Assembly: GCF_008124605.1 (NCBI RefSeq)
Contig: NZ_VRYN01000005.1
Span: 1-64,000 of the forward strand
DNA from: Halobacterium salinarum DSM 3754
Lineage (GTDB): Archaea; Halobacteriota; Halobacteria; Halobacteriales; Halobacteriaceae
Direction: 5' to 3'
DNA length: 64,000 nucleotides
Part shown: positions 16,292 through 25,801 of the stretch, in pieces
Position numbering within the stretch: the first letter of the stretch is position 1
Layout of the letters: the number at the start of each line of letters is the position of its first letter
Made by a program: the position numbers and the translations under genes
The notes under the pieces: generated by a model
Databases searched by the model: none
What the model saw: only the letters and a program-made list of their open reading frames with translations
What the model was told of the DNA's origin: nothing

Positions 16292-16942
16292 ATGAGCGTC
16301 ATCGCTGAACTGTCGATGTCGTCGCCCCGCATGATCCTCTACGAGGCGACCACCAGCGTCCCCAACGTGACGTTTGATGTCGAATCCGTCGACGTGGCTG
16401 ATGGCGGGGACACGGTCAAAACGGTCGCGTGGGCGATCGGCGATGACCTGTCCGCGTTCGACGACGCGATGCGGGCTGACTCGACCACGACCTCGGTAAC
16501 GCTGCTGGATCAGCTGGCCGATCGGCGACTGTACAGCTACCAGAACGCCGACGCGTCGGAGGTCCAGATGTACACCGAGTGGCTGGATCTCGGTGCCGCA
16601 CAGCTGCACGTCGAGTCACAGAACGGCGTGTGGTTCGTTCGCGTTCGGTTCCCCGACCGGGACGCACTGGCGTCGTTTCGCGAGATCTGCACCAGCCAGG
16701 GGGTGGCGTTCACGCTGCACTGCATCTACAGCGGCGTCCCCGAGGCCGACGCCACCCATCAAGACCCGCTGACCGACGCCCAGCGCGAGGCCGTCCGGGT
16801 CGCCTTGGACGTGGGCTACCTCGACGTGCCGCGGTCGGCGTCGCTGTCGGCGGTCTCCGAGCAGCTCGGCGTCACCGAGCAGTCAGCGAGCGAGCGGTTG
16901 CGCCGCGCGACGCGGAACCTCGCCGCCAACGCCGTTGACTGA
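16292..16942 (+). CDS. Bat-type HTH-10 transcriptional regulator
   Basis: A 216-residue protein with the C-terminal helix-turn-helix of the haloarchaeal bacterio-opsin activator family (LTDAQREAVRVALDVGYLDV, then AVSEQLGVTEQSASERLRRA). The N-terminal ~155 residues form the conserved ligand- or partner-binding region of short Bat-like proteins; PAS or GAF domains are absent. The target genes are unknown. It is divergent from the MBL hydrolase and convergent with the YlbF-like gene. Confidence 0.82.
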   Translation: MSVIAELSMSSPRMILYEATTSVPNVTFDVESVDVADGGDTVKTVAWAIGDDLSAFDDAMRADSTTTSVTLLDQLADRRLYSYQNADASEVQMYTEWLDLGAAQLHVESQNGVWFVRVRFPDRDALASFREICTSQGVAFTLHCIYSGVPEADATHQDPLTDAQREAVRVALDVGYLDVPRSASLSAVSEQLGVTEQSASERLRRATRNLAANAVD

Positions 16943-16950
16943 CGGCGCCG

Positions 16951-17349
16951 TCAGTCCTGACAACAGGCACCGGACTCCCCGACGAAATCCACGTCCAGGG
17001 GGTCGCTGATGAGGTCGTTGAGTCCCTCAAACCGTGCTTCCAGGGCGTCCTGGGCGTCGAGGTAGTCCGCCATCACGGGGTGGTCGTGGAGGTGCTGTTG
17101 GGCCTCCTGGACGCGGTTGAGGGCGGCCTCGTCGGCGTCCCCGGACTGGCGGGCGAGCATGAACTCCTGGCGGAGTTGCTCGAACTCCTCGATCCGAGAC
17201 TGCACTTCATCGGTGGTCTCGACGGCGCGCTTGGTCTCCATGAGGCGGCGGTACTCGGGGAGGTCGGCGATCGCGTCGCCGAGCTGGCGCGCGAGGTCGT
17301 CCGCAGCGTGGTCCGCGCTGGGGCCGGCGGCGTCGGTCTCAACACTCAT
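16951..17349 (-). CDS. YlbF/YmcA-like helical protein
   Basis: A 132-residue helical protein of the YlbF/YmcA (DUF964) type, with the core LGDAIADLPEYRRLMETKRA and a following amphipathic helix. The C-terminus ends GACCQD; paired cysteines near the end recall the bacterial Y-complex, where they help bind iron-sulfur clusters, but only two are visible here. ATG 17349 (MSVETDAAG) is chosen. It is divergent from dph2. Confidence 0.7.
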   Translation of the reverse strand: MSVETDAAGPSADHAADDLARQLGDAIADLPEYRRLMETKRAVETTDEVQSRIEEFEQLRQEFMLARQSGDADEAALNRVQEAQQHLHDHPVMADYLDAQDALEARFEGLNDLISDPLDVDFVGESGACCQD

Positions 17350-17456
17350 GTTCCGGGGTTGGTGCTGGCGTCGTTTCAAACTGCCGGAACCCCCGAACGC
17401 CGCCCCCGTACCGCGAACCACGGGGGTTAAACGAGCAAGCCCCCATACCGCAGCTA

Positions 17457-18491
17457 ATGAGCAACGAGGAGGCACGGTCGGCGGGCGATCTCCGGAACAC
17501 TGGACTCTCGCTGCGCCACGACCGGACGTGGGATTACGAGCTCGACCGCATCGTCGACGAGGTCGAGCGGAAAGACGCCGAGAAAGTCGGCCTGCAGTTC
17601 CCCGAGGGGTTGAAGCGCCGCGGGCCAGCGGTCGCCGACGACCTGCGGGCGCGCCTGGACGACACCCGCATCATGCTGTCCGGCCAGCCCTGTTATGGGG
17701 CCTGCGACCTCGACACGTATCTGATGCGGCGCACCGACGTGTTCGTGCACTTCGGGCACTCCCCGATGAAGGAGTCGGATTCGATCATCTACGTGCCGCT
17801 GTTCTCGAACGTCGATGTCGAGCCCATCATGCAGGAGGCCCGCGACGAACTCCACGACGGCGACGTTGGGCTGGTGACCACCGCCCAACACATGAACCAG
17901 TTCGAGGAGATGCGCACGTGGCTGGAGGAGCGCGGGTACACGGTGCACACGCGCCGCGGCGACGACCGCCTCACCAACGAGGGCCAGGTGCTTGGCTGCA
18001 ACTACGCCAGCGCGGACATCGACGCCGACCAGGTGTTGTACGTCGGCGGCGGGAAGTTCCATCCGCTCGGCCTGGCGATGGAACACCCCGAGAAAAACGT
18101 CGTCATCGCGGACCCGGTCAACAACGCGGTGTCGATCGCGGACGCCGAGCAGTTCCTCAAGGAGCGCTACGCGTCCGTTCACAAGGCGATGGACGCCGAG
18201 CAGTGGGGCGTGATCTTCTGCACGAAGATCGGCCAAGGCCGGTTCGATCAGGCCGAGGAGATCGTGGAGAACAACGACAACGCCTACCTCATCACGATGG
18301 ACGAGGTGACCCCCGACCGGCTGATGAACTTCGACATGGACGCGTTCGTGAACACGGGCTGCCCGCGAATCACCACCGACGACGGCCCGCAGTTCCACAA
18401 GCCGATGTTGACCCCCGGCGAGTACGAGATCGCCGTCGGGAACAAGCCACTGGAGGACCTCTCGTTCGACACCTTCCACGGCACCTGGTAG
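17457..18491 (+). CDS. dph2: Diphthamide synthase Dph2 (3-amino-3-carboxypropyl transferase)
   Basis: A 344-residue iron-sulfur enzyme catalysing the first step of diphthamide formation on elongation factor 2 using SAM. The family core GLQFPEGLKRRGPAVADDL is present. Candidate cluster cysteines are Cys79 (GQPCYGAC), one in VLGCNYASADI and one in NTGCPRITTDD. The length is normal for the archaeal homodimeric enzyme. ATG 17457 closely follows CCCCCATACCGC and may be nearly leaderless. Confidence 0.92.
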   Translation: MSNEEARSAGDLRNTGLSLRHDRTWDYELDRIVDEVERKDAEKVGLQFPEGLKRRGPAVADDLRARLDDTRIMLSGQPCYGACDLDTYLMRRTDVFVHFGHSPMKESDSIIYVPLFSNVDVEPIMQEARDELHDGDVGLVTTAQHMNQFEEMRTWLEERGYTVHTRRGDDRLTNEGQVLGCNYASADIDADQVLYVGGGKFHPLGLAMEHPEKNVVIADPVNNAVSIADAEQFLKERYASVHKAMDAEQWGVIFCTKIGQGRFDQAEEIVENNDNAYLITMDEVTPDRLMNFDMDAFVNTGCPRITTDDGPQFHKPMLTPGEYEIAVGNKPLEDLSFDTFHGTW

Positions 18492-18539
18492 CGCCGTGCG
18501 GGCGCAGGGTTCTTCGCCGCCGCCCACCACGGGTGGAGC

Positions 18540-19160
18540 GTGAAGCGCGCGCTCGCCAGGCGGCTCGGCGCAGTCGAGGGGTTCCGGGATCCGGACCCGG
18601 GGCTCGAACAGTACGCCACACCGACCGAGCTGGCCGCCCAGCTCATCGCGCTCGCCGACCTCCACGACGACCTCGCCGGTCGCACGGTCGCCGATCTCGG
18701 AGCCGGCACGGGGATGCTCGGGATCGCGGCGGCAACCCGCAACCCCCACCGCGTTCTGGCGGTCGAGCGTGACCCCGACGCGGTGGCCGTCGGCCGGGCC
18801 AACGAACCCCGCGTTGAGCCGGGTGTGGGCGTCGAGTGGACGGTGGCTGACGCCACGCGGCCGCCGCTGGCAGCCGTCGACACCGTCGTGATGAACCCGC
18901 CGTTCGGCGCGCAGGACGGTGCCGAGCACGCCGACCGGGCGTTCCTGGCGGCCGCCTCGGAGGTCGCGGCGGTGTCGTATTCCGTGCACAACGCCGGCAG
19001 CAAGGCGTTCGTGGAGTCGTTCGCCGGCGACCGGGGTGGAACCGTCACCCACGCGTTCGCCGCCGAGTTTGCGGTGCCCGCTCAGTTCTCCTTCCACACC
19101 CAGGACCGCGCCGTCCTCGACGTGGAACTGTTCCGCGTGGACTGGGGTCGTCAGTCGTAG
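18540..19160 (+). CDS. METTL5-like N6-adenine RNA methyltransferase
   Basis: A 206-residue class I methyltransferase. SAM motif I is VADLGAGTGMLGI, followed by VLAVERDPDAVAV. The catalytic NPPF tetrapeptide (VMNPPFGAQ) marks adenine-N6 or guanine-N2 chemistry. The N-terminal LEQYATPTELAAQL matches METTL5/archaeal rRNA m6A methylases. The start is GTG 18540. Its 3' end overlaps the convergent rhomboid gene by 10 bp. Confidence 0.8.
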   Translation: MKRALARRLGAVEGFRDPDPGLEQYATPTELAAQLIALADLHDDLAGRTVADLGAGTGMLGIAAATRNPHRVLAVERDPDAVAVGRANEPRVEPGVGVEWTVADATRPPLAAVDTVVMNPPFGAQDGAEHADRAFLAAASEVAAVSYSVHNAGSKAFVESFAGDRGGTVTHAFAAEFAVPAQFSFHTQDRAVLDVELFRVDWGRQS

Positions 19161-20947
19161 GATTCGCTGTGCGCGACCGTGACGGTCGTGTTGCCGGTGT
19201 GCGCGAGCAGCCGGCCGGCCGTATGTTCGAACGTCAGGCCGCCCGCCGTGGCGGTGGCGTTGGCCGCCGGCACGCCGGTGGTGGCAAGCGCCGTTTCGTT
19301 TCGCAGCACCGTCAGCGAGAACTGCCCGGCGTCGGCGTTCAGCCGGACGTGGCGGCCGTCCAACACGGGGGCTGCGGTGCGGTTCGCCGACGCGAACACC
19401 GGCCGCAACGATCCGCCGTCCGGCGGTCGCAGGTAGACGTTGTAGACCGGCTGGCCGCCGGTGGCGACCCACCCCTCGCGGTGCACGCCGACGGTCTCCC
19501 GCCAGTTCAGCCCGCCGACAGTGATGGCCGCGTCACCACGGAACGCGAGCTCGTCGGTGCCAACGCGTTCGGTCCACATGCCGCGGTCCGGGTTGGCGAC
19601 GATGACGCCGCTGGCGGAGACGTTCGTCGCGGCCCCCGAGTACGGGATGTCGACCGCCGCAACCCGCTTGTTGGTCGCGTTCTCGGCGTACGTAACCTCG
19701 TAGCCGTTGACCGAAACCGCCGACTGTGCGACGTTCGCGTCCTGGACGGTGGTGAGGTTCACGGGCACCGCGACGAACGCCATCGTCACCACGGGGATGA
19801 TCAGCGCCGCCGCCGCGAGTTTGCGCGCCGTCGCGGTGGTCTCGCCGCCCCGTCCGGGGAGCGTAACGCCGCCGTGCGTGCCCGCGACGACCGCAAACAC
19901 GACCGCAAGCACCACCACGAGCAACAGCCCGCCGGCGCGGAACAGCACGTACTCGGCGCTCCGGCCGTACCACCACACCGCCCACAGCGACAGCGACGTG
20001 GCGATCACGACCGCGCCCAGCCAGACGCGGGCCGGGTTGGGGTGGTCATCGCGGTGCACGAGCACCGCGACCGCCGCCAGCGCGCCCAGAAGGAACCCGA
20101 AGAGGTGGCCTTGGACCGCGACGCCCGCCCACCACGGCGGCCCGAACGACTGGGACGCCGACGCGAACGTCACGGGCTCCAACAGCGTCCGCCAGAACAC
20201 CGAGATGGCGTCCCGGGCGGCGACGGCCACCACCGTCGCCAGGGGGTATTTGAGGAGCGCGAACCCCGCGAACGCGAACACGACCCCGGAGAACCCGACG
20301 GCCGCGCCCCAGGAGAACACGCTGGTGAGAAGCGCCACCGCGAGCACGCCGGCGGGGAACACCACGCCGGCACGGACGTAGGGGTTCGTTCGCCACGACC
20401 CGAACGCGGCGGTGCCGCGGGCAGTCGGGTAATGCGAGAACGCGTACTCGGCGACCGGCGCGAGCGCCAGCGTGCCGATGAGGTTGCCGGTGACGTGGCC
20501 GAGGTTGGCGTGGGCGATCGGCGACGTGAGCACGCCCAGCGGGTAGGCGTACGACCAGGAGATGAACGGCACCACAAGCAGTGTGCCGTCCGGGCCGCGC
20601 TGGACGAGCGTGTAGAACCCGGCCACGATCCCGGCAACCAGCAGCGTCCCCCAGGGCACGCCGAACAGGAGCCGCGACCGAACCGCCTGGACGGCGTCTT
20701 GGCCCGGTCCACGGGTGAAAACGGCGGTGCCGGTCGCAAGCAACACCACGACGGCGGCGTATCCGACGGCCCGCCACAGGTCCAGGAGGCCGCTGCTCCC
20801 CGCCACGACGAGCCCGGCGAGCACCCCGCTGACGGCAGCCCCGGCGAGCCACCGCGCGCGGCGAAAGCGCGGGACGACACTGACAGCGAGCACACCACCG
20901 ACCGCCGTCAGGGCGACGACCGCGGCGGCGTCCGACGGCACGTGCAT
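19151..20947 (-). CDS. Rhomboid-family intramembrane serine protease with large C-terminal domain
   Basis: A 598-residue membrane protein. Rhomboid hallmarks are visible: the His/Asn segment HANLGHVTGNLIGTL, the catalytic serine in VGFSGVVFAFAG, and a later His in VQGHLFGFLLGALA. Further helices follow to about residue 400, then about 190 residues of beta-rich, probably extracytoplasmic sequence rich in Asn and Thr. Substrate unknown. A TTTATTA element (minus sense) upstream of ATG 20947 could be its TATA box. Confidence 0.82.
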   Translation of the reverse strand: MHVPSDAAAVVALTAVGGVLAVSVVPRFRRARWLAGAAVSGVLAGLVVAGSSGLLDLWRAVGYAAVVVLLATGTAVFTRGPGQDAVQAVRSRLLFGVPWGTLLVAGIVAGFYTLVQRGPDGTLLVVPFISWSYAYPLGVLTSPIAHANLGHVTGNLIGTLALAPVAEYAFSHYPTARGTAAFGSWRTNPYVRAGVVFPAGVLAVALLTSVFSWGAAVGFSGVVFAFAGFALLKYPLATVVAVAARDAISVFWRTLLEPVTFASASQSFGPPWWAGVAVQGHLFGFLLGALAAVAVLVHRDDHPNPARVWLGAVVIATSLSLWAVWWYGRSAEYVLFRAGGLLLVVVLAVVFAVVAGTHGGVTLPGRGGETTATARKLAAAALIIPVVTMAFVAVPVNLTTVQDANVAQSAVSVNGYEVTYAENATNKRVAAVDIPYSGAATNVSASGVIVANPDRGMWTERVGTDELAFRGDAAITVGGLNWRETVGVHREGWVATGGQPVYNVYLRPPDGGSLRPVFASANRTAAPVLDGRHVRLNADAGQFSLTVLRNETALATTGVPAANATATAGGLTFEHTAGRLLAHTGNTTVTVAHSESYD

Positions 20948-21046
20948 ACATCACGTCTCCGTGTTGGGACGTAATAAACCAGCGGGCGCACCCCGACGGG
21001 TCGGCCGTTCGAAACGTTGAAACGCCGGACGGGCGAAACCGGAGCC

Positions 21047-21331
21047 ATGGATCTGCGGGTTATTGAGAAGGACGACGCGGAGCTGACCATCGAAGTCGCC
21101 GGGGAGAACCACACGTTCATGAACGTGCTGAAGGGCACGCTGCTGGAGACCGACGGCGTCACCGCGGCGTCCTACGACATGAACCCCGAGCAGTCCGGCG
21201 GCCAGACGGAGCCGCTGCTCACGATCAAAACCGACGGCGACGTGGACCCAGTCGACGCCCTGCAGGCGGCGGCCGGCCACACCAGCCAGAAACTCCAGTC
21301 GTTCGCGGACACCTTCGAAGCCGCGGTCTGA
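21047..21331 (+). CDS. rpoL: DNA-directed RNA polymerase subunit L
   Basis: A 94-residue subunit, homologous to eukaryotic RPB11 and to the dimerisation part of the bacterial alpha subunit; it pairs with subunit D to nucleate polymerase assembly. The signature [19 protein letters not shown] is clear. ATG 21047 ([10 protein letters not shown]) is preferred over the in-frame upstream start at 21017. It is convergent with hisF, with 6 bp between stops. Confidence 0.95.
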
Positions 21332-21337
21332 GCCGGC

Positions 21338-22159
21338 TCACGCGTCCGGGGCGCGGATCGGATAGCCGGCGTCAGCGAGCGTCTCTTTCGTCTCCGCGAT
21401 GCTGTACTCGTCGAAGTGGAAGATCGACGCCGCCAGCGCCGCGTCAGCGCCGGCGTCGTAGGCGTCGGCCATGTCGCCGGGCGCGCCACACCCCGAGGAC
21501 GCGATCACGGGCGTCGAAACGGCGTCACAGACCGCCGCCGTGAGCGGAACGTCGTAGCCGTCCTGTGTGCCGTCGGCGTCGATGGAGTTCACGAACAGCT
21601 CGCCCGCGCCGCGTCGCTGTGCCTCCTGGACCCACTCGATGGCGTCCATGCCGGTGCCTTCGCGGCCGCCGTGGACCGTGCACTCGAACCAGCACGACTC
21701 GCCGTCGACCTGCGTGTAGTGTTGGCCCTGTTCGTCGAAGCGCCGCCGGGCGTCGACGCTGATGACGATGCACTGGCTGCCGAAGGCTTTCGCGCCGCGG
21801 TCCACCAGCGACGGGTCGGCGATCGCGCCCGAGTTGATCGAGACCTTGTCGGCGCCCGCGCGCAGCGTCTCCCGGATGTCGTCGGTGTCCCGGATGCCGC
21901 CGCCGACGGTCAGCGGGATGAACACCTCGTCGGCGACCGCCGAAACGGTGTCGAGCATCGTCTCCCGGCCCTCGGCGCTGGCCGTGATGTCGAGGAACAC
22001 GAACTCGTCGGCGCCCGCTTCGTTGTACCGCTTCGCCATCTCGACGGGGTCGCCCGTGTACGCCAGCTCCTCGAAGTTGACGCCGGTGTACACTGCGGGC
22101 TCCCCGTCGTCGTCGAGGTCCACGTCGATGCAGGGGATGACGCGCTTGGTGAGTGTCAT
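21338..22159 (-). CDS. hisF: Imidazole glycerol phosphate synthase cyclase subunit HisF
   Basis: A 273-residue TIM-barrel enzyme of histidine biosynthesis, forming IGP and AICAR from PRFAR with ammonia from HisH. The family start KRVIPCIDVDL carries the catalytic Asp; later motifs are FLDITASAEGR, PLTVGGGIR, SINSGA and the second catalytic Asp in NSIDADGTQDGYD. No other his genes are adjacent. ATG 22159 fits the family start. Confidence 0.95.
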   Translation of the reverse strand: MTLTKRVIPCIDVDLDDDGEPAVYTGVNFEELAYTGDPVEMAKRYNEAGADEFVFLDITASAEGRETMLDTVSAVADEVFIPLTVGGGIRDTDDIRETLRAGADKVSINSGAIADPSLVDRGAKAFGSQCIVISVDARRRFDEQGQHYTQVDGESCWFECTVHGGREGTGMDAIEWVQEAQRRGAGELFVNSIDADGTQDGYDVPLTAAVCDAVSTPVIASSGCGAPGDMADAYDAGADAALAASIFHFDEYSIAETKETLADAGYPIRAPDA

Positions 22160-22231
22160 CGGTCGGGTACGACGGCGTACATCCGAGACCCGGATAAGGT
22201 GTCCGATCCGCGCGCTCCCCTGGCGTGGCGT

Positions 22232-22702
22232 GTGGATCTCGAAACGCTGACGGGGCCCGAACGCCCAGGCGAACCCATAACATACGTCGTCGCGTTCGAC
22301 AGCTCGCCGCTCGCGGAGGCGGCGCTCCGGCGTGCCGTCACGTTCGCCGACGCCGCCGACGCGGCCGTGGTGGCTGTCACCGCCGTGCAACGCGATCCCG
22401 CGATGGCCCGCGACCGGGGCTGGCTGGGCGCTGACGAGTCGTTCGATGTCGGGACGGTTGCGGCCGCGATCGCGGCGGACGTCCACGAGATCGCGCCGGG
22501 CGTGCCGGTGGAGTACGAGGTATTGGACGCATACGCGCCCCGGGGGCGTGTCAGTCGCACTGTCCGCGAGCTCGCGGTTGATGCCGGCGCGACGGTCGTG
22601 TTCGTCGGCAGCGACAACGCCGGCCACGTGGTCGGCGGCCTCACCTCCGTGGGGCAAGGCGTCTCCGCGGACGACCGCTACGACGTGCACATCGTCCGGT
22701 AG
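22232..22702 (+). CDS. Universal stress protein (UspA family)
   Basis: A 156-residue protein with the UspA fold: ITYVVAFDSSPLAEAALRRA at the first strand and helix, and ATVVFVGSDNAGHVVGGLTS at the C-terminal nucleotide-binding loop. That loop is a weak match to the GxxGx9GS/T ATP motif. GTG 22232 is chosen; an in-frame GTG at 22199 is possible. It is divergent from hisF with a short shared promoter region. Confidence 0.75.
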   Translation: MDLETLTGPERPGEPITYVVAFDSSPLAEAALRRAVTFADAADAAVVAVTAVQRDPAMARDRGWLGADESFDVGTVAAAIAADVHEIAPGVPVEYEVLDAYAPRGRVSRTVRELAVDAGATVVFVGSDNAGHVVGGLTSVGQGVSADDRYDVHIVR

Positions 22703-22754
22703 GCAGTCACTGCGCTTCGATACTGCCAAGTGCGGGCGCCGAGAACCGCCGCGT

Positions 22755-22892
22755 ATGTCCGACGATCACGGCGACGACGGGGGCCGCGTCACCGCGCCCA
22801 TGCAGGAGTTCTCGATTGGACAGGTCACGAACGGGCTCATCGTGCTTTTGGTTGGGCTGGCGGTCGCGTACGCCGTCCCCGTCGTCGTGTAA
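22755..22892 (+). CDS. 45-residue single-helix membrane protein
   Basis: A short gene starting MSDDHGDDGG. An acidic, soluble N-terminal half is followed by one transmembrane helix (NGLIVLLVGLAVAYAVPVVV, about residues 26-45) running to the C-terminus. It resembles small conserved haloarchaeal membrane proteins of unknown role. It lies between the UspA-like gene and the convergent purL. Confidence 0.6.
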   Translation: MSDDHGDDGGRVTAPMQEFSIGQVTNGLIVLLVGLAVAYAVPVVV

Positions 22893-22899
22893 TCGCCGG

Positions 22900-25002
22900 T
22901 CAGTCCAGCTCGCGGGCGATGACGCCGCGGTGATCCCGGATCGTGGCGGCGTCCCGCGTCACAGTCTCGTCGTCGACGGTCACCGACAGCGTGCCGTCCG
23001 TGGTCGCCGACCCGAGGCGCACGACGGGCACATCAAGGGCCGCTTGGAGCGCGTCGGCGTCGCGTGTTTCGACGACCGCACGACCAGGGCATTCCGAGAA
23101 CAGCGCCGCCAACCCGGGCACGGTGACGGTCGCGCCGGCGTCCGCGGTCACCATCTCGGCGAGCGTGACCGCCAGCCCACCGTCGCTGATGTCGTGGACG
23201 GCCAGCGTGTCCGCTCGCGTGGCGGCCTCGCGGACGGCGTCCACGCCGGCTGCGTCGGCGGCCGGGAACTGGTCGGTGCCACCCAGCGCCTGGAGGTAGA
23301 CCGACCCGCCGAGGCCGTCGGCGTGCCCGCCGACGAGCACGAGATCGCCGTCGCCGGCGAGGCCACTGCCGGGGACGGGGTGCTGGTCGCGGTAGCCGAC
23401 CACGGCGAGCGTCGGCGTCGGCGCGATGGGGCCGGTCGCGGAGTCGTTGTACAGGCTGACGTTGCCGCCGACGACCGGCGTGTCGATCGCACGACAGCCG
23501 TCCGCCAGCCCCGCAACCATCGCCTCGAAGCCGCCGTACACGTCGGGGTCCTCGGGGTTGCCGCCGTTGAGGCAGTCGACGGCCGCCAGCGGCTCGGCAC
23601 CGGCCGCCGCGAGGTTCGTGGCGTTCTCGACGGCGGTGGCGTACGCGCCGGCGTACGGCTGGCAAGCCGTCCACCCCGGATTCGCGCCCGCGGACAGCGC
23701 GACCGTCGTCCCGTCGTCGGCCTCGTGCAGCGCCAGCCCGGCGGCGTCCTCCCCGGGGCGCTGGACGGTTCGCGCGCCGACCTCGTGGTCGTACTGGCGA
23801 TACACCCACTCGTTGCTCGCGGTGTTGGGGGCCGAGAGCACGGCGTCGATGGCCGTCCCGAGCGCCGGATCCGGCCGGTCCGTGGCTGGCGCTTGGGGTG
23901 CCGTCGACGGCTGGTCGGTTGCCGGCGCTCCGTCCGCGAGAACCGTCGCGGGCGCGTCGACGACGGTCTCGCCGTCGAACTCGCAGACGTAGTTGCCCGT
24001 GGTGACCTCGCCGATGACCGAGCAGCCCAGGTCGTATCGCGTGGCGACCTCGCGGACGGCGTCGACGTCGGCTGGGGCGACCTCGTAGCACATGCGCTCC
24101 TGGGACTCCGCCAGCAGGATCTCCATGGCGTTCATCTCCGGTTCGCGCTGGTGGACCGCGTCGAGGGTGATGCGCGCGCCGAGTTCGCCCTGCGCGACCA
24201 TCTCCGAGGACGCCCCGCCGAGCCCGGCGGCCCCGAGGTCGCGGGCGGCGACCACGAGGTCGCGGTCGAGCAGCGTCTCGTTGGCCTCGATGAGGAGTTT
24301 CTCCGTGTAGGGGTCGCCCACCTGGACGGCCGGGCGGTCGGCGGTTTCGGCGTCCTCGGCGAGGTCCTCGCTGGCGAAGCTCGCGCCCCCGAGGCCGTCC
24401 CGGCCGGTGGCGTTCCCCACGAGCACGAGCTTGTTCCCGGGCGATTTCGCCGCCGCCGTGACGAGTCGGTCCTCGGTCACCAGGCCGACGCACGCGACGT
24501 TCACCAGCGGGTTGCCGGTGTAGCCGTCGTGGAACTGCGTGGCCCCGGCGACCGTCGGGACGCCGATGGCGTTGCCGTAGTCGCTGATCCCCTCGACCAC
24601 GCCGTCCAGGAGGTATCGGGCGTGCTCGTCGTCGAAGTCACCGAAGTACAGCGCGTCGGCGAGCGCGATGGGATAGGCCCCCATCGAGAGGGTGTCCCGG
24701 ACGATGCCGCCGACGCCGGTGGCGGCACCATCGTAGGGGTCGACGTAGCTGGGGTGGTTGTGGCTCTCCACGCCGACGGTCACGAGTTGGTCGGTGCCGG
24801 GGACGCGCACGACGGCGGCGTCGTCACCCGGGCCGACGACCACGGCTTCGCTGTCGCTGTCGAACGCGGACAGCAGCGACCGTGAGGAGCGGTACGCGCA
24901 GTGTTCGCTCCAGAGGTTCTCGAACAGCGCGGCTTCCGCGGGTGTGGGGTCGCGGCCGAGGGCTGCCACGACGCGCTCCCGATCCGAGTCACCAAGAGAC
25001 AT
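22900..25002 (-). CDS. purL: Phosphoribosylformylglycinamidine synthase PurL
   Basis: A 700-residue small-type PurL, the ATP-dependent synthetase of the fourth purine step, working with PurQ and PurS. Typical blocks are present: LFENLWSEHCAYRSS, VVGPGDDAAVV, TVGVESHNHPSYVDP, GATQFHDGYTGNPLVNVAC and GGASFASEDL. Two tandem AIRS-type domains are evident. The length is normal. It is divergent from the PHP gene; TATGCATA-containing sequence near 25043-25050 could belong to either promoter. Confidence 0.95.
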   Translation of the reverse strand: MSLGDSDRERVVAALGRDPTPAEAALFENLWSEHCAYRSSRSLLSAFDSDSEAVVVGPGDDAAVVRVPGTDQLVTVGVESHNHPSYVDPYDGAATGVGGIVRDTLSMGAYPIALADALYFGDFDDEHARYLLDGVVEGISDYGNAIGVPTVAGATQFHDGYTGNPLVNVACVGLVTEDRLVTAAAKSPGNKLVLVGNATGRDGLGGASFASEDLAEDAETADRPAVQVGDPYTEKLLIEANETLLDRDLVVAARDLGAAGLGGASSEMVAQGELGARITLDAVHQREPEMNAMEILLAESQERMCYEVAPADVDAVREVATRYDLGCSVIGEVTTGNYVCEFDGETVVDAPATVLADGAPATDQPSTAPQAPATDRPDPALGTAIDAVLSAPNTASNEWVYRQYDHEVGARTVQRPGEDAAGLALHEADDGTTVALSAGANPGWTACQPYAGAYATAVENATNLAAAGAEPLAAVDCLNGGNPEDPDVYGGFEAMVAGLADGCRAIDTPVVGGNVSLYNDSATGPIAPTPTLAVVGYRDQHPVPGSGLAGDGDLVLVGGHADGLGGSVYLQALGGTDQFPAADAAGVDAVREAATRADTLAVHDISDGGLAVTLAEMVTADAGATVTVPGLAALFSECPGRAVVETRDADALQAALDVPVVRLGSATTDGTLSVTVDDETVTRDAATIRDHRGVIARELD

Positions 25003-25117
25003 TCACTTTCGTGGTCTGACTCGGGTGGTTTAGTCGTTTCCATATGCATAGTCGTGGTGTGTTCGGCGGCGCACCGGTACCGAGTCGTTTTTCTTCCCAC
25101 CACGGCAAGCGTTGACT

Positions 25118-25801
25118 GTGCTGTCTGTCGAACTCCACGCGCACTCCGAGCGCTCCTACGACGGCCGTGACCCCGTCGAGATGCTGCTGGAGCAGGCCCA
25201 GGCCGTGGGGCTCGACGCGCTTGCGGTGACAGATCACGACGAAATAGACGCAAGTCTCCGGGCCGCGGAGTTGGCCGCCGACTACGATCTCGTCGGCATT
25301 CCCGGGATGGAGGTGACGAGCGCGGACGGTCACGTGCTCGCCATCGGTGTCGAGCGCGCCGTGCCCGCCGGGCTGCCGTTCGCCGAGACGCTGGCCGAGA
25401 TCAGGGACCGCGGTGGCATCGCCATCGTCCCCCACCCCTTCCAGTCCTCGCGCAGCGGCGTTGCGCCCCACATCTCGCGGCGCGAACTGGCGTCCGCGGA
25501 CGCCATCGAGGTGTACAACTCCCGGCTGCTGACCGGGCTCGCGAACCGGAAAGCCGAGACGTTCGCGGAGCACAACGACTGCCCCATGACCGCCGGCAGC
25601 GACGCGCACATCGCCGAGATGGTGGGGCAGGCGGTCACGCGGATCGACGCCGACGGCCACACGGTCGAGGCCATCCTGGACGCCATCCGGGCGGGCGAAA
25701 CCACGGTCAACGGGAAACGAACCCCGTGGCATATCAGCTTCCGGCAGGCGGCCGGCGGCGCGAAGCGCCGGATCACGAACCGCCTCGCGGAGTTCTTCTG
25801 A
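25118..25801 (+). CDS. PHP-domain metal-dependent phosphoesterase
   Basis: A 227-residue PHP-fold protein. Metal motifs are LHAHSERSYDG at the start, VTDHDEID, PGMEVTS, VPHPF, and GSDAHIAEMVG near the end. It probably hydrolyses a phosphoester; the substrate is unknown (the family includes RNase AM/TrpH-type enzymes). GTG 25118 is preferred over TTG 25112. Its TGA overlaps the ATG of the AsnB-like gene, so the two form an operon. Confidence 0.82.
   Translation: MLSVELHAHSERSYDGRDPVEMLLEQAQAVGLDALAVTDHDEIDASLRAAELAADYDLVGIPGMEVTSADGHVLAIGVERAVPAGLPFAETLAEIRDRGGIAIVPHPFQSSRSGVAPHISRRELASADAIEVYNSRLLTGLANRKAETFAEHNDCPMTAGSDAHIAEMVGQAVTRIDADGHTVEAILDAIRAGETTVNGKRTPWHISFRQAAGGAKRRITNRLAEFF

Noticed and set aside
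17454-19472. 672-codon open frame on the minus strand
   Set aside because: It covers dph2 and the METTL5-like gene in antisense; both have clear family motifs.
19169-20974. 601-codon open frame on the plus strand
   Set aside because: Arg/Gly/His-rich shadow of the rhomboid gene.
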